A DNA stretch of 64,000 nucleotides. Source: Branchiostoma floridae (taxonomy: Eukaryota > Chordata > Leptocardii > Amphioxiformes > Branchiostomatidae). The notes under the pieces were generated by a model. That model did no database searches. It saw nothing but the letters and a program-made list of their open reading frames with translations, and was not told the origin of the DNA. Shown here piece after piece: positions 47,574 through 60,700 of the stretch. Numbering within the stretch: the stretch's first letter is position 1; every line of letters starts with the position of its first letter. Location: the NCBI RefSeq assembly GCF_000003815.2, contig NC_049983.1, forward strand, positions 12,224,283 through 12,288,282. Reading direction: 5' to 3'. The position numbers and the translations under genes are program-made.

Positions 47574-50500
47574 ACCTACCCGCGGCCATGGTGGCTGTGG
47601 CTAGGAAGAAGTGTACCCGTATTTCCCCACATCGATTACGCCGGCTTGTAATGCGGACGACATGAACACACCATTGGAGGGGGTTGCTCCGACCAACGGT
47701 ACCAGGGATAGCATGGCCGCCGGATCAGAGTAAGTCTTTCTTATTACCTGCCTCTTTCTTGTTACCTACCTCTTCTCTTTCATTCAGCGAACCAGTTACC
47801 TGCCTCAGTAGTGTAATGAAAATGATTAGTTTCTGCTATCTGACAGTCCATGGCTGTTCCAAGTGTTTGTTTTGAAGTAGTATCTGGTGATTTCTTGAAA
47901 GGTTGTCTGGTTTTAAAATTTTTATGAAGTAGTTAACTTCAGTGTCCTACCAGAAAAAGTGGAAAATTATCTCAAGAATGTAGGGGGAAGGGAGTGGCTT
48001 GGGAAAATTTACAACACACTCACAACGGTGGAAAACACCTGTTAAAATTATGAGCAAGTTTTATGGTTCCACAGCCAAAAGAAGACTCAGAAATTGACTA
48101 GGCTTGCATGCATCATGCGAGATCAGTTCTGAGAAATTGTTATTCGCTTCATGTAAGCAGCTTGATCTGTGCTGTAATGTTTGCCACTGGAGCTGAAAAT
48201 GAAGGCAGAGCCCCCTTCTTAGTGTCTGGGATTTGTGACCCTCAGGTTGACCTCCAATGTTGATTTCCACCTAGATCCATGGATATCCCAGCAGCCAATG
48301 AATCCCAGATGAATTGAAAGATAGCTGCAGGAACTCTTACCTTGATTTGAAGGTCTCTAGCTATTTCATTTCCATTCATTACCCCAAAGACTGAGTAACG
48401 CTGTCCCTCTGGATAAAACAAACTCAATGTCAGCCACAAATATCCTGACCTTTGGCATCTGGGGGTGTGATGGTCTCCTGGCAGCCTTTGTTGATATGCA
48501 AAATGCGTTTTGTCACGAGACAATGATTCAGCCTGCCCGGCTGAAAGGGAACGGGGAAGGGATTTGGGTCATATCCCAGGTGATGTTGGCTCGCCCTCCC
48601 TGTATACCTAGTGTTTCCGTAGCTGTTCTTGGGCAGGAATCTCCCCGAAGTCATGGCGGAAGTAGAATCTTGGGAGGTAGTTGGATCCAGGCCCAATTAA
48701 AGAGGAAGCCCCAACATTCGCAGGCTGTTGTTGTGTTAGTGACAAAGCTGGTTGTCAGTGCGAGTCATTGACACGCCCTTCCTTAGTAATCCTGCCAGGC
48801 ATTCTTGTCAGGAGCCCATTATTGGGATTGGCATTATTCTAGCAGATTTTCAACAGGTCATGTATTCTAAAAGACTTTCGGAACTAGTGTAGCAAAGGTG
48901 GGATATTTTTAATGGGTTTTCCTTTGTGAGTATTTGATTGGATTTTTAATCCTCTGGAAAGTGTGTGCCTGGCATTCCAAGATACCATATTTAATGTTAA
49001 ACTTTAAAGCAGGTTTGTTGCTGATTCGATTTACATAGGTGATTCATTTATTCTGACATGTATTTGAGCAGGGGACCACAGTATTTTAGTGTTACAGACT
49101 GTAAGTATGAAACCAGTCTGTGAGTTGATTGACTTGTTTAATTCATAACACATGAAAGGTTTTAATTTCTGTTTCAAGTTTAGAAAGGCTGGGTACTGTT
49201 TAGACTGGTTGGGTGTGTTTCAAACCATTCTTATTTATCTCAACAGCCCAGAGTCTGTGGAAGCTCCAGTAGCACCAGGTGATTCCAACTCCTGTCAGCA
49301 GACAACCAACCAAACCACTACCACTGCTTCAAGTACAGCTCACCACAGCTACCTGGGCCTGCCCTACCAGGTATGTGCTTCATGGGAAACCAAGGAAGCT
49401 TTTCTCTGTGTTAGCTGTGACTGGTACCAGCTATCTTTGTTTTGAACCTTCAAAGTTCAACAGGAGCACATCTGGAAAGTGTAAGCAGCAAGTGTATATC
49501 AGGGTCATGGTGCCCTAACTTAAGAGATGGTCAGAGGTCAGTTGAAATTTGAATATAGTGCTCAAAAATCTACTGGAGCCAGGGCCCACCAGCTAGAATC
49601 ATGCTCTATCAGTGTTTATTTCATGCAAATGTGTTAGTCAAAAATAAAAGTTGAAATAAACATATGCATGTGGATGTAAATGAGCATTTCAATGCACAAA
49701 TAAAAGCTGTTGCAGTGTAGTTGGAACTGTTTTCTTCTAAAGATAATTTCAAAGCATTAATGTTTGTGCCTCCTTTGCTAATCCTAAATGAAAATTGAAT
49801 AGTGTTAAATCCATTTCCAATGGAAGAAGAACAGTGAGCTTGGTTGAAATCTCACACAAGGTGTGTCTGTTTGTACCATGACATACCTGACATTCACTGC
49901 TGACTCTGGGATGCTTCCTCGGGGGCCTCAATGCAAAGTCAAAATGGTGACTTATCACACTGCCTTCAAATTCTACCTGTCTGTATGACATTTGGCTGTA
50001 TTGTGGCTATGAAGCATTGATGTATCCAAATTTTAATTGTAATCTGCTTGTTTTTGGCACAGCCGAAGTTGGGAGCTAGCAGACACGGACGTGACGACTT
50101 GGATATCTCATTAGGGGTACTAACCAAAGCTGTTTAGTTTTCATTTTGCTTGGAATGTCTCCCCGTATCACTGTGTATGCGTTGGATAACCTCTTGCACC
50201 ACTCATAGTTTTAACACACATGGATGTTGTTGACGTGCTTGTGTAAACTGCCCTCTGTGGAAGCCTGGGTTGTATTTGACTATATGTGGGAAATTGGCAA
50301 CTGCGGCCCTGTTTACACACACTTCTTTGATGCTTCCATGAACATGCCTAAATGTGAACGAACCATTCGGCAACCAGGTCAACCTCCAAAGGTTGGACAT
50401 AGTAGCTGCCTCGGTAGTATTTGGAATATCTTAATGCCTTAAAGGTTACAACCAACCACACTTATATCCTAGATTCATCATAACCAACTTCTAAAGGTTG

Positions 50501-53500
50501 CGTATAACACTGAATCAGCTTGATGTGTGGTTTGAAAACACACTAAATTTTGCATGTTCATCAAGCATAAAAACATGTGGATGGTGTCTGTAGCAAGGCT
50601 TGAAACAAAAAGTCTGGTCCATGCTATTTGTATGACCATTGAAGGGAGTAGTTGGAATAACATTATTCTATAACAATGACTGGAAACTCTAATTTTTGCA
50701 GGCAGAATTATTGGCACAGTGGCAGCATGTTTGATTTCAGCCTTGCATGGTCATAAAGGACTCCCAATTATTTTGCCCGAATTACTGTGTGATCTTCGTT
50801 GGTAACCCAAATATGGTGACTGATACAAGTGATCATTTTGTTCTTCAGTTGTTTTGAAGCTAACCATGCACTAAAACTCATTCTGACACCAACAGCAACA
50901 TAATCTTTCTTCAGATATTTAATACATCCTTTCTTTGCATATAGTGCAGTGCTTTCGTTTAAACTTCAGAGAAGGCTGTCATAAAATTTTGTAACATGGA
51001 TATTGTGAGCATAAAATTCTCTGAAATGAGATAAGACTGCAACTGATGAAAGATTCGCTGCTGCTGGTGTTCAAGAATACATTGCTTTTACTTTAATCAG
51101 CGTCTTTGGGTCTAAGGCCATAAAACTGATGTTGCCGTGAAACCAGATAACGAGCCTCAAAGGTCACAGTTCCTGAGATCTTGATGTCTAAGAAATTGCC
51201 TCTTTCTATTACACCTAGAGTGCTGTCAGGGTTGTCACTGTATCTCTCTTTTTATCTACTTTACAATTTTACGGATGGTAGCCAGTGCTGCCAACTTGTG
51301 ATAAAAATCCTACATCCAACAGCAAAATTATTCCAGGATCTGTGGCCTTCGGGGCAGCTCTGTGGAAGGGATGAGACCTCATTAACATGTTTGTTGTCTC
51401 CTTTGTTTTCCAGGATCACAACTACGGTGCCCCTCCTCCCCCCTCCCCACCCCCATCTCCACAAGCCATCACTAGGATCAACGGGGTAGTGGATGAGAAC
51501 TCTTCAAACACCAATGTATCGTCCACGGTTACTGCTGATGAGGACACCTGTGCAGACGATGATGCTGGCATAACTCGTTGTATTTGCAACTTCGACCACG
51601 ACGATGGCTATATGATCTGTTGTGACAAGTGCAGGTGAGATTATATTTCTTCTTTTGTTAAAAATGCTGAGATGGAAAATCCTGAGAAATTAACTTGTGT
51701 AACCATACCCAAATACCTGTAGAAAAATTTAAGGTGTTCCATAGCCTTTTTTAAAGGCTGTAAGGCATTGGGTTATTCTACACTGTCTAAGGTGCAGTAC
51801 GTAAGTCAGGCACCTATTTTTACACCAGGACAGAGTGGGAAAAGTCATGTAAAATGCCTTCCCGAAGTTCACAACATCAGTGGCATGTTGGGGGAATTCA
51901 AATCACGGACCTCTGGATTCTAGGTTAAACATGCTTACCGTTACACCAACACAACACCACTAAGTAACTAAGCAGTACAAGCACCTGTAGTGCAGGCGAA
52001 AGCTCTTCCCCGAGGAAATCTGAATTTTATTGACAAGCCCATCCCTAGTGATGAGAATCTATGGTGTGACTTTGAACGTCCTCAGTGAAGAAAGGCAGAG
52101 TGAATGGTAAAATATAGTTGTACAAATACCTGTAAAGGTCTCCTATTCAACCTCATTCCAGCTGACCTTTCCCCTAATCTTATGGATAACGTTCCAAAGA
52201 ATTCCTTATCAATAGAGGAAGTGGCTGGGGTTATGTCTTGAGACAGAAACAGACTACTATGCCATAATACATACTACCAAGATGAGGATGACATCACCAT
52301 CTAGCAACATCATTGGTCAGACTGTGTTTCACTTTGAAAGTTCAAACAGTAAATACCAGGGGTATTGCCAGCAGCTTAAGAAGTCCAGGTGTGGTCTTAC
52401 TAATTTGGCTTTGTGATATGGGCAGATGGAATATTGAAATAATTGAGTTGACATTTGGCATTTTTCAACAAGGGAAAATAAAGCAGTTGCTGCTCTAGGC
52501 TCTCAAAATTTGATGCTGGAGCTATGCCTCAGAATGTATTGCATTTTGAAATAGTCTGTTAAAAATATTTCTTGTCTCCACAGCATGTGGAATTTACAAT
52601 CTGTATTCAGGTGATATTAGACAGATATTACCATTCTTAATGATCGATTTTCCTTCTTGCATGGAATTATGGTTTATATTGGACATCTCAACCAACATAT
52701 AGCTCTTGACTTAAAAACAGAATGATGTGGAAAACAATCTTATGGCTTTTCCTTGGCACATCATTTTTAGTAGAACAGGATGTACCATGAAGTGAAATGA
52801 AAAATTTTCTGAATGTGATACAACGTGTATGCCAAAGCAGTTACATAAGTATGGATGGTGTGATGATGCACAGTTTTGCCAAATAACTTGGACTTACCTA
52901 TTTTCTTCAAGTGGCCATTGTCACAGCTCAAGTGTTTTCTATCCAGAAGATGTCTAATGATGAGCTTTGAATGCAAGTTCTTGTAGTTCTGGAGAACACT
53001 TCCAGCTTCTGTCTGCTTGCATAACCCTCATCTTGTGCCAGAAATGTCAGGCTTCTTGGCAGGGTGGAGTAGAAATGTTTTGCAGACTGGAAAGTACCTT
53101 GTGCTTTGAATTATACCAGATTTGATATGGTCTTCCTTGTCCTTGAATCTGACACGCCACACTAGAGTTAAAGACCTGGATGATAAGGCCACATTTGCCA
53201 AGTACCCGTCAATAACCTCTGCATAATCCAATTCTTAGATGGAATAGTACTAACCAACATATCAGATGTTCTTTGCTTGACTTGAGGTACATTCGTAGAT
53301 GAAAGGGAGCCCCCGAGGTAGTGATTTTTATAACAATTGTCAAAAAAGTAGATATTCTTTTCAGAGATAATGAATACAATTTATCATCTATTTAGTATTT
53401 GTAGTAAAAATTTTATTAAAGCAGTTTGTCTGATATAAGGATCCAATATTGTCAGAAAGCAAGGAACTTCCATATGATTGAGGCAGTGAATTTCCGATTC

Positions 53501-56500
53501 CACCACCGCATCAGTCTCCAATATTCTGCACAAAATTCCTAACGTATTTCAAAATTCATAATGCCAATTCCCTTTTGCACCGTCAGTGTTATGAATATTG
53601 CACAATTACAAATATTTATGAATGTCATGGATGCTGGAATGTTTTGACACAATGTGTATGTACTCAGCTTCTGCAGTATTGTACAAGTACTTGTCTTGTC
53701 CATCTCACAGAAAGCTTTAAACTCAAATGTTGCAGATAGCACCTTATGTAAATGTAGTGCAGATGGGCTAGTCACTGCTACAGACCATTAGGAAAACTAC
53801 CATGACCATAGTTAAAGGTCCTTTGAGAAATCAGTAACAGTAAGTAAGGTCCGGATATTCGTGAGAATCCTTTGCCAGCAGGTTTCTAACCCAAGCAAGT
53901 TTCTCTATTGTACAACTGATTGGCTACCATTTCTGTGATTGACGACTTGTAGACTTGTAATGTGGGTGAAGATTTAGTATCCACATTGTCTTTATCTACA
54001 GTGACCTTTGTTTAAAAAGTTACCTAAGTTATCTACTAGGTCATAATTTTTATGGTCATCTATATACGCTGCTCTGCCAATAAACATGTTGAAATGCCAC
54101 TTCATTTGTTGCATGCATAGTGAAAGTTTAACTAGAAATTATGTTCACACTGGAACCTTTTTGCATGTGAAAATGGAACATTTAAGAATGATTTGAAATT
54201 CTCTTGGAATATTGGAGAACAAGATTTGTACTCTAGAATGCAACAATATGATATTCACTTTGTGCCATCTATTTTAAGCTTTTAAGTTTAATTGCATATT
54301 TTTATGCTTAAGTATTCACATGCTGATTTTTAGTAAATTAGTGCAGATAAATTCTCATTCTGTGTACACCAACACTTAAATCAAAGTTTCTGAACTTCTG
54401 ATTGAAATGCCATAGCCAATGATATTAGTATTTTATAAAATTTGTGCCTCGAGTGATGTTTTAGTTGGACAAAATTTTCTTCCAGTTGTCCAGATAATCA
54501 CATCGTAATTGTCCATTTTTAAAAGTTTCAGTGTGCTGGAACAGTTTTTTGATTTTGGCAAGTGTATTTTAAGCCCTTGTGAGAAGTGAAAAAGATTGGC
54601 ATGATTTTGAAAATGCCAGTTTATATATTGCAGCTACTATTCATGACTTTGTCCTTTAGCTATACTGTATTCTAAAGGTGGCACATAATTCATGAAGCAT
54701 TTAATAACAGCAAAAATACCGAGCAACACTGCCAATGTTTTCCCTTATTCACTTATTCTCACCTAGCAATTTCTTCTATGTCCTGTGATAAGATTTCAGT
54801 CACAGATTCCATGATTTTGCTATTATCAAAATGTGTTTTGACAAATATTGAAACTGCTGGCTGTCCGCTATAGATTAAGCTCCATGTAGCACTAGCAATC
54901 TAGCAGCTGCAATATTGCATTGTGGCACCACAAGCCCTTATGATTGAAGTCCAGGCTCTATCTCACTCAGGATCCAGTTCTTCTTTATTACTTACTTACA
55001 GCTATGTCCTCTGTGAATCTAGTCCATCTGTCACAGGAATACTTCCATCCACAAGAATAGCAATGAGTATTGCTACTATGTCATATATTTCCTTATTACA
55101 TGTCAGACATCTTGAAAACCAAGAGTCAGATGAAACTGGGCAGCTGAAAAGATTACGCTGTAATTTGTAGATTTTTCCTTGACACTATAAACCAGGACTG
55201 GATAATTTGAGTACTGTCTATTATGGTGTCCCAAAATGTGTACTTTAAGTCAAATGGCATTAATGTTTTCTTCACTGTTCAGTCAAATTTTAAAAGGTTA
55301 TCAGAATAGTGTGTTATTTTGAGTGTCAATCAGTATTCATTGCTATAGAACAGTGTGATAGTTTTGAACTTGTGTATTTGGAGAAGCCCCCATGTTGGCC
55401 TTTCTCCGAAGATCTCTGTTGTCCTCCTCGCTTAATATGCCCCTTCTTGTTCCCCAGTGTCTGGCAGCACATTGACTGCATGGGAATCAGCAGAGACAGA
55501 ATCCCAGAGACCTACCTCTGCGAACGGTGTGAACCAAGGTAAGATGACGAATCTGCAATTTTCCATCAAAATTTAGCGAAAATTGTTTTGCAGAAATGAC
55601 CCTAATTTGTATGTCAGTGTCCTAGCAAAATAATGCTGAACATATCCTCCTCAATATTGTAATGTTACTAGACATTTGATGTGATTGTTGTGTTCATGAA
55701 TATGTATCTTTGTACATAATATCTATGTGTTGTTGTGCTCAAAGTGTAAAGGTCAAAATAAATTCATTCTCTTCATTTTTGACCATGTAATTTCCACTAT
55801 TGAAAAGAAAGCCTGGCATTTATTATGGTTGAAACTCTTTTGTAATATGACCATTAAAGCATTTGTGCTCTAAGAATCCTTCAAAAGATACATCACTTTT
55901 AACACTAGGAATACAGTAACAGTATGTCCTGAATGTTTTATTATTCTCAACTCTCAGGAATTCTTAGCCACATTTCTCTTTTATCCTGAGAAATCTTATA
56001 GAGCTTAAGGTCAATCTTTGTGTAGAAATATTTTATCCTTTAGTCTCATATATATAAGAGAGTCTATGGTTATTGGTGTATGGGTGAACAAAATACATGG
56101 TATTCACATCAGGTTGACATTATGTTAACCCAGGGTAGTTGAAACAAGCTGACATCAGGCAATGTCCGCCTTCATTTTTGTTTTAATTCCAGGCAGGTGA
56201 TTTTAGTGCCTCAGAACATGGCAGGGAGCCAAGATAAAGGCACTGCCAGTCCAATCTGTCCCTTCAGGCATATTCTAAAGGTAGCACAAAATTCATGACG
56301 CATAAAAGTAGTACAAAATTGCGCTGGAAAAAAACAAGGCCTTGCATGGCTACCCTTTCATAAAAAAGGGCACATTGTAATTCTGACTGCATCTATTAAT
56401 GTGGAAATTTCAAATGAAGAAGTTTAAATTGAAGTCACACCTTCCAATCTGTGTGTGTGTTATTTGGGATGATGGTTCTGTAATTGTAATTGGGATCTTG

Positions 56501-57735
56501 CATGCAGAGTAGCATTCAGAGAAGCCACCTGTTGTTAAAGGTAATTTCTACCAATAATCTAAGATGAATCAAAGCTACTGTCTGTGGAATAATAAATCCC
56601 GAAACATGCTGAGGTGTGCATATGGGGCACTGCAGAGGCATCGTTCTATCTGCTGCGTCTGTCTAATCGGATGAAAATTTTACGACAGAATGTTGATGAC
56701 AAATTCCATTTTGCCTCTAATCCTGCTTCCAATATCAGCTTCTGCAGGGGCCAGTACTTGCTTTGAACACTGGGTACAATTTGGATCAGGTCTTGATGCT
56801 TCATTAACGCACCTCCTTCATGGGAAATCTCTTCTTTCAAAATTAATTCTGACAAATGGTATTGTAGCCGTAGTCCGAGCTCAGCAGAGGGGCGGCAACT
56901 GTGTGTCAAATACTGAAAGCTGTCGGAAGGAAGGACAAAAAAGCTTGCTGATGTAATACTTCAGGCTAAAATGATTATATTGGCACGGCTCCAAATATTG
57001 GGGCAAGCCTGAGATACACCATTTTTCTTCCCTCACAACATTCCACATGGGAGAGAAGGCACATGCCCAACAGAGCGCACATAAATTGCAAGAAAATTGA
57101 TACAGGGCCCAGGGATGGCATCTGTATGACACGGAATTGCAGGATGGTTCAATTTACCGCCTAACAAAATATTCACCAAGATTAGCAAGAACTGTTGAAA
57201 CTGTCCCTCCAAAAAGAACCATAATGAGGTCACGTTTGCAGTAGGAGGAACAAGCCCTGCTTTCCTGAATATAGCTCTAATTGGAATGACCTCATACATT
57301 AGTGATGCAGCCTATTCCCAGTACTTCAATCTGTCGATCAGACGTAGGACCCAACACTGTATTATTAACTGTCCGCTGGCATACCATCTGGATAGGCTGC
57401 CTTGCGATTGGATTTTTGCCACTTGTGACAGCATTAGCACCTGAAAAGCCTGGGAGGGGAAAGCAGCAGGCACATGAAAAAAACAAACCTGCTCTGATCG
57501 TCCCATTCCTGCAGCTGTGGCTGGAATGGTAAAGGTTTAGGCTAGATGGGTCGGCAGGAGAGGAGAGCCCCGTCATTCCTCTTCAGGCCCTTTCCTTGGA
57601 AGCAACAGCCATTATCTCAGATGGCAGGGGTCTGTGGTAGGCGTTCAATAACCAACGTGTTGTGGTCCCACTACAGGGACGTGGACCGACAGAGAGCTGT
57701 GGAGATACAGACCAGGAAGAGGATAGAAATGACAG
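47574..57735 (+). CDS. KMT2E: KMT2E (MLL5)/SETD5-type PHD protein, N-terminal part
   Basis: This is a chromatin reader that in vertebrates binds H3K4me3 through its PHD finger. Exons: 47574-47729 (start ATG 47662), 49247-49370, 51414-51634, 55458-55538, 57677-57735; phases all agree; 184 codons, then cut by the window edge. The start is supported by MAAGSD-PESVEAP, matching MAAGSEPESVEA of human KMT2[21 protein letters not shown] matches the HSYIGLPYADHNYG segment. The PHD finger spans [18 protein letters not shown] to YLCERCEPR with all C4HC3 ligands and the cage Trp in [29 protein letters not shown] matches the following RKRENMS region. SETD5 shares the N-terminus but lacks this finger, so the gene is a KMT2E-like, possibly pre-duplication, homologue. 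The SET domain lies beyond 64000. Confidence 0.92.
47588..47665 (+). promoter_or_regulatory. Upstream ORF overlapping KMT2E start codon
   Basis: In exon 2 an ATG in GGCCATGG context (47588) opens a 25-codon frame, [20 protein letters not shown] and five more residues. Its TGA (47663-47665) overlaps the main start codon as ATGA (47662-47665). The upstream ATG has a C at -3 and G at +4. This geometry is known from termination-reinitiation control of translation. Confidence 0.55.
47730..49246 (+). other. KMT2E-homologue intron 2
   Basis: No exon is visible. A GC-richer island at 48060-48860 is free of recognisable repeats. It contains a SOX-plus-octamer-like arrangement CTTTGTTGATATGCAAAA (48486-48503) and other homeodomain-type motifs, suggesting regulatory DNA. 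Confidence 0.35.
49371..51413 (+). other. KMT2E-homologue intron 3
   Basis: The 2 kb between the GLPYQ exon and the PHD-containing exon shows no coding sequence, RNA gene or identifiable repeat. It is AT-rich and ends in a good pyrimidine tract and acceptor, TTTGTTTTCCAG. Confidence 0.4.
51414..55538 (+). CDS. KMT2E: KMT2E-homologue PHD finger exons
   Basis: Exon 51414-51634 encodes a proline-rich stretch ([16 protein letters not shown]), an acidic Ser/Thr linker and the first half of the finger ([19 protein letters not shown]). Exon 55458-55538 completes it ([24 protein letters not shown]). The intron splits the Ser codon after CDKC. The order of Cys and His ligands is complete, so zinc binding and H3K4me3 reading are expected from family knowledge. 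Confidence 0.93.
51780..51965 (-). repeat. Degenerate tRNA-like SINE
   Basis: Reading minus, the segment has a B-box-like GATTTGAATTCCCC region after an anticodon-arm-like AGAATCCAGAGGTCCGTG, then a body with GCCTTCCCGAAGTTCACAAC on the plus strand. Many deuterostome SINEs have the same CTTGCCCAAGGACACAAC-type body joined to a tRNA-like head. It is too diverged to be an active tRNA gene. Confidence 0.4.
51966..55457 (+). other. Rest of KMT2E-homologue intron 4
   Basis: About 3.5 kb of AT-rich sequence splits the PHD finger. No exon, RNA gene or strong repeat is seen beyond the SINE relic at its left end. Confidence 0.4.
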
Positions 57736-60700
57736 GTGAGTCTTCCACACCTTTTTCCAGTCATGGTAAAATGTCTTCTAAGTGTAATGCTTATGTCTTG
57801 CCTGTATTTTTCTTTACTTGAATCTTAGAGTGAATGTTACAGTGTAACCACTTCTTGGCACAGATTTATTTATCAAATTTTTATCATTGTTCCTCAAAAT
57901 GTTTATTGTACCCAAAAGGTTTGGTTGTGTTCATAGTGGTTGGTTAACAGTGAGATTTCATGATTTTTGGTCTGCAAGTGAGTTGAAAGATGGCAGATGA
58001 GGCTTGGTCGGGATACAGTATGTTAGTCTTGCCGGACCATCTTGAAGATAGAACTGGAGATTGGCTGTGCTGTCTCTAGTCATGACAGAGGTTGAAATGT
58101 GAAGGGAAGCATGTCATGAAGGTGACTGCATGATGTGCATGTCAGTAGCCATGATTAGCTTCAGTCATCTCAGTACCAATAATGTATTTCTGTATCTGTC
58201 AGGTTTCTGTGATGAATGAGAATTCCCAATATTGGAAAATTCCCTAGATAGTAGGTTTTTAAGCAGTCAAAACAGGTTTCATTCAATGGTATTGTTCATA
58301 GCAGTTTCAAATGAAAAATAATTTCCTTGCAGTTGTTTGTAATATAACAGATTTTTACTTAAAAACATGGGCTTGCTGTTGAATTTTTTAGAAATGATTG
58401 GCAAATCAGGGCAGACTGACTCACTTGTAACAAATGGTCTGTGGAATTTCATGTTAAGACATGGAAACAGTATCTGTTATGGAGAAGGGTGGGCTGGTTC
58501 CCATTTGTACCTTGGCTCCAATAATCAGTATTGACAGGAAAAGAGAGGCCATTCCGGCTGTCGGTATCTTCCTTGTGATAGTTCAGTCAAGCCTGCTGTG
58601 TGCTATCCTTGTAACATATAAATACACACAATGAATAGTACCAGTAATAAGCACTGCTGAAATTAAATTACAAGCGAAAGGAAGCAACACTGTTGCTTAT
58701 ATTTAAAACATTTGGAATATTTGAGTTAGAAAATTGTGACTGGAATAAGAAAACATTTCAAACATTCCCATCTAGTAAGCATGGTACAACATTTATATCC
58801 ATAAATATCCATACCCTCTGCTTCATAATTTTACCAGGAAGAATTGGCTTGTAGGCCATACATTACAGTAACCTTTGTAATGACATTTCAGCATAGCTGA
58901 TATCAGTACCATTGATTAAATGTGTCAGCTGACAAGGTATGGCACAAGGCTTTATATTTTATCAAGAAATTTTCTCTAAAGATACAGTTTCCATGAATGG
59001 GAGTGTCTGCTGCCATATGGGTGTGAAAATATTGTATATTCAGGGTGCATTATGAATTCAGTTCATGCTAGAGAAATTTTGCCTGGCCTGCTTCATGTAT
59101 GCAGTTCTCTTGTGTAAGCAGAACACATGCCAGAAGCCTGGATTATCAAATGTTTCTTTCATTTCAAGTCGGATAGCAGAGCAGCCTCAGGGCATCTGGC
59201 AGAATAAAAGCTTGAGGCGTTCCATCAGTGTAATCTTGCCATGCATTCCAAATAGCAGTATAACCAAATTTGTTCAGTTCAGGCTCATGTACTGCCACAC
59301 TGTCCTTACCAAGTAGGATGTGGTGTATATCTGAGTCTCTGCAAGCTGTTAGTGCTAGTCCTACTGAAATCAGGACCAAACTATTCTGGGTATTGAATGT
59401 TTGTTCTATTGTTGTCAGGGCCAAATGTACAGTCAGGGCCAACCAAGCTGTGACGGAAGGCTATTTTTGTGTAGGAATTTCGTAGTATAAAGCTTACACT
59501 AACCTTTGCTCCACATCTAACCGGGACTTAATACTCTTGTTGTTTATTCTTTAAATAGCCGTAGACATAGTTATATCGGTATGGACTACAGCATGAGTTC
59601 ATGTGTAGATATGATCTGGGCATGTGATATGTTTGTGTACAAAAGTAAAGATTGTTGGTAGAAAGAAAGGGATTTGTATCTATCATCCTTTATGCTTGTA
59701 AGAATGTTTTAAAGATCCAGTTAATGTCATAACTACTGATCGCTCAGAATGGCTGATAAATCCCCTGGCAAAAGCTGCTCAACAACATTTTGTCAGCAGC
59801 AGCTGCCTAGTTCCTAGATGTTCTCCCTGCTGAATGTGACATACTCTGCTCAGTTTGTACCTGGTGATTTCCTTCCCATAAATTCTTATACCTGAAATTT
59901 CACTGCCAATATTTTGTTATCCCGTGTCTCTCCTAAACTCTGTAGGATACCATTTTCTAGTTCATTGCAAGTGTTGTTCACTGCTGCCTGAAGTTCTGTT
60001 CCAAGATATTTAATGTCAGACATACCCTATTCTGTTATTTGTTTGAGGCACTGAATTTGGATTGCTTTGAACCCCGAAACATGACCATTTGTATTTTATA
60101 GATTTTTCCCTTTCAAAACCTTGTCCAGGAATGGTGAATATATGGGTACGATGTACGCCCCAGGTGTGAGAATTAGTGAATATCCTTTCTGAGTGTAATT
60201 GTCATGGCTGTAATATTACTGGTGCTTTAAAGTTGATTCCCCTGTGTCTTTTTTCTTTATTGCACTGTAGAGAATATGAAGCGTCTGTACATCTAAAGCT
60301 GTGGCTGTCAAAATGTTAAGACTACTCCTTCATCATCAGTATAAGCAAAGTCACCTGCTCTATGCATTGCAGCTCATGCCAAGCTTTCATAGACGTAGAC
60401 ATAGTTGCAGCCTGCATGCGCAGTTTCCTCCCCTGTAATCCTTTGTTGGGGAAGGTGTCTCCGACGTTTCTTCTGCTGCCGTGATTGAGCTGGGAGCATT
60501 GTTCACGGTTATCTCTGGTCCCCAGCTTGGTGGATGGTAATAGGGCTTTGTTATCTCTAGCCTACAGAACAGGTAGCAGGTAGCCAGGTGAACCAGGCAT
60601 AAATTCATCACCAGGGCGCTGCAAGCACCCTGGTGAATATTGTTACATTGCACAGTTGGAGGCAAGGGGCCCCTTTCCTTGGATGGGGTTCACTGTGCCG

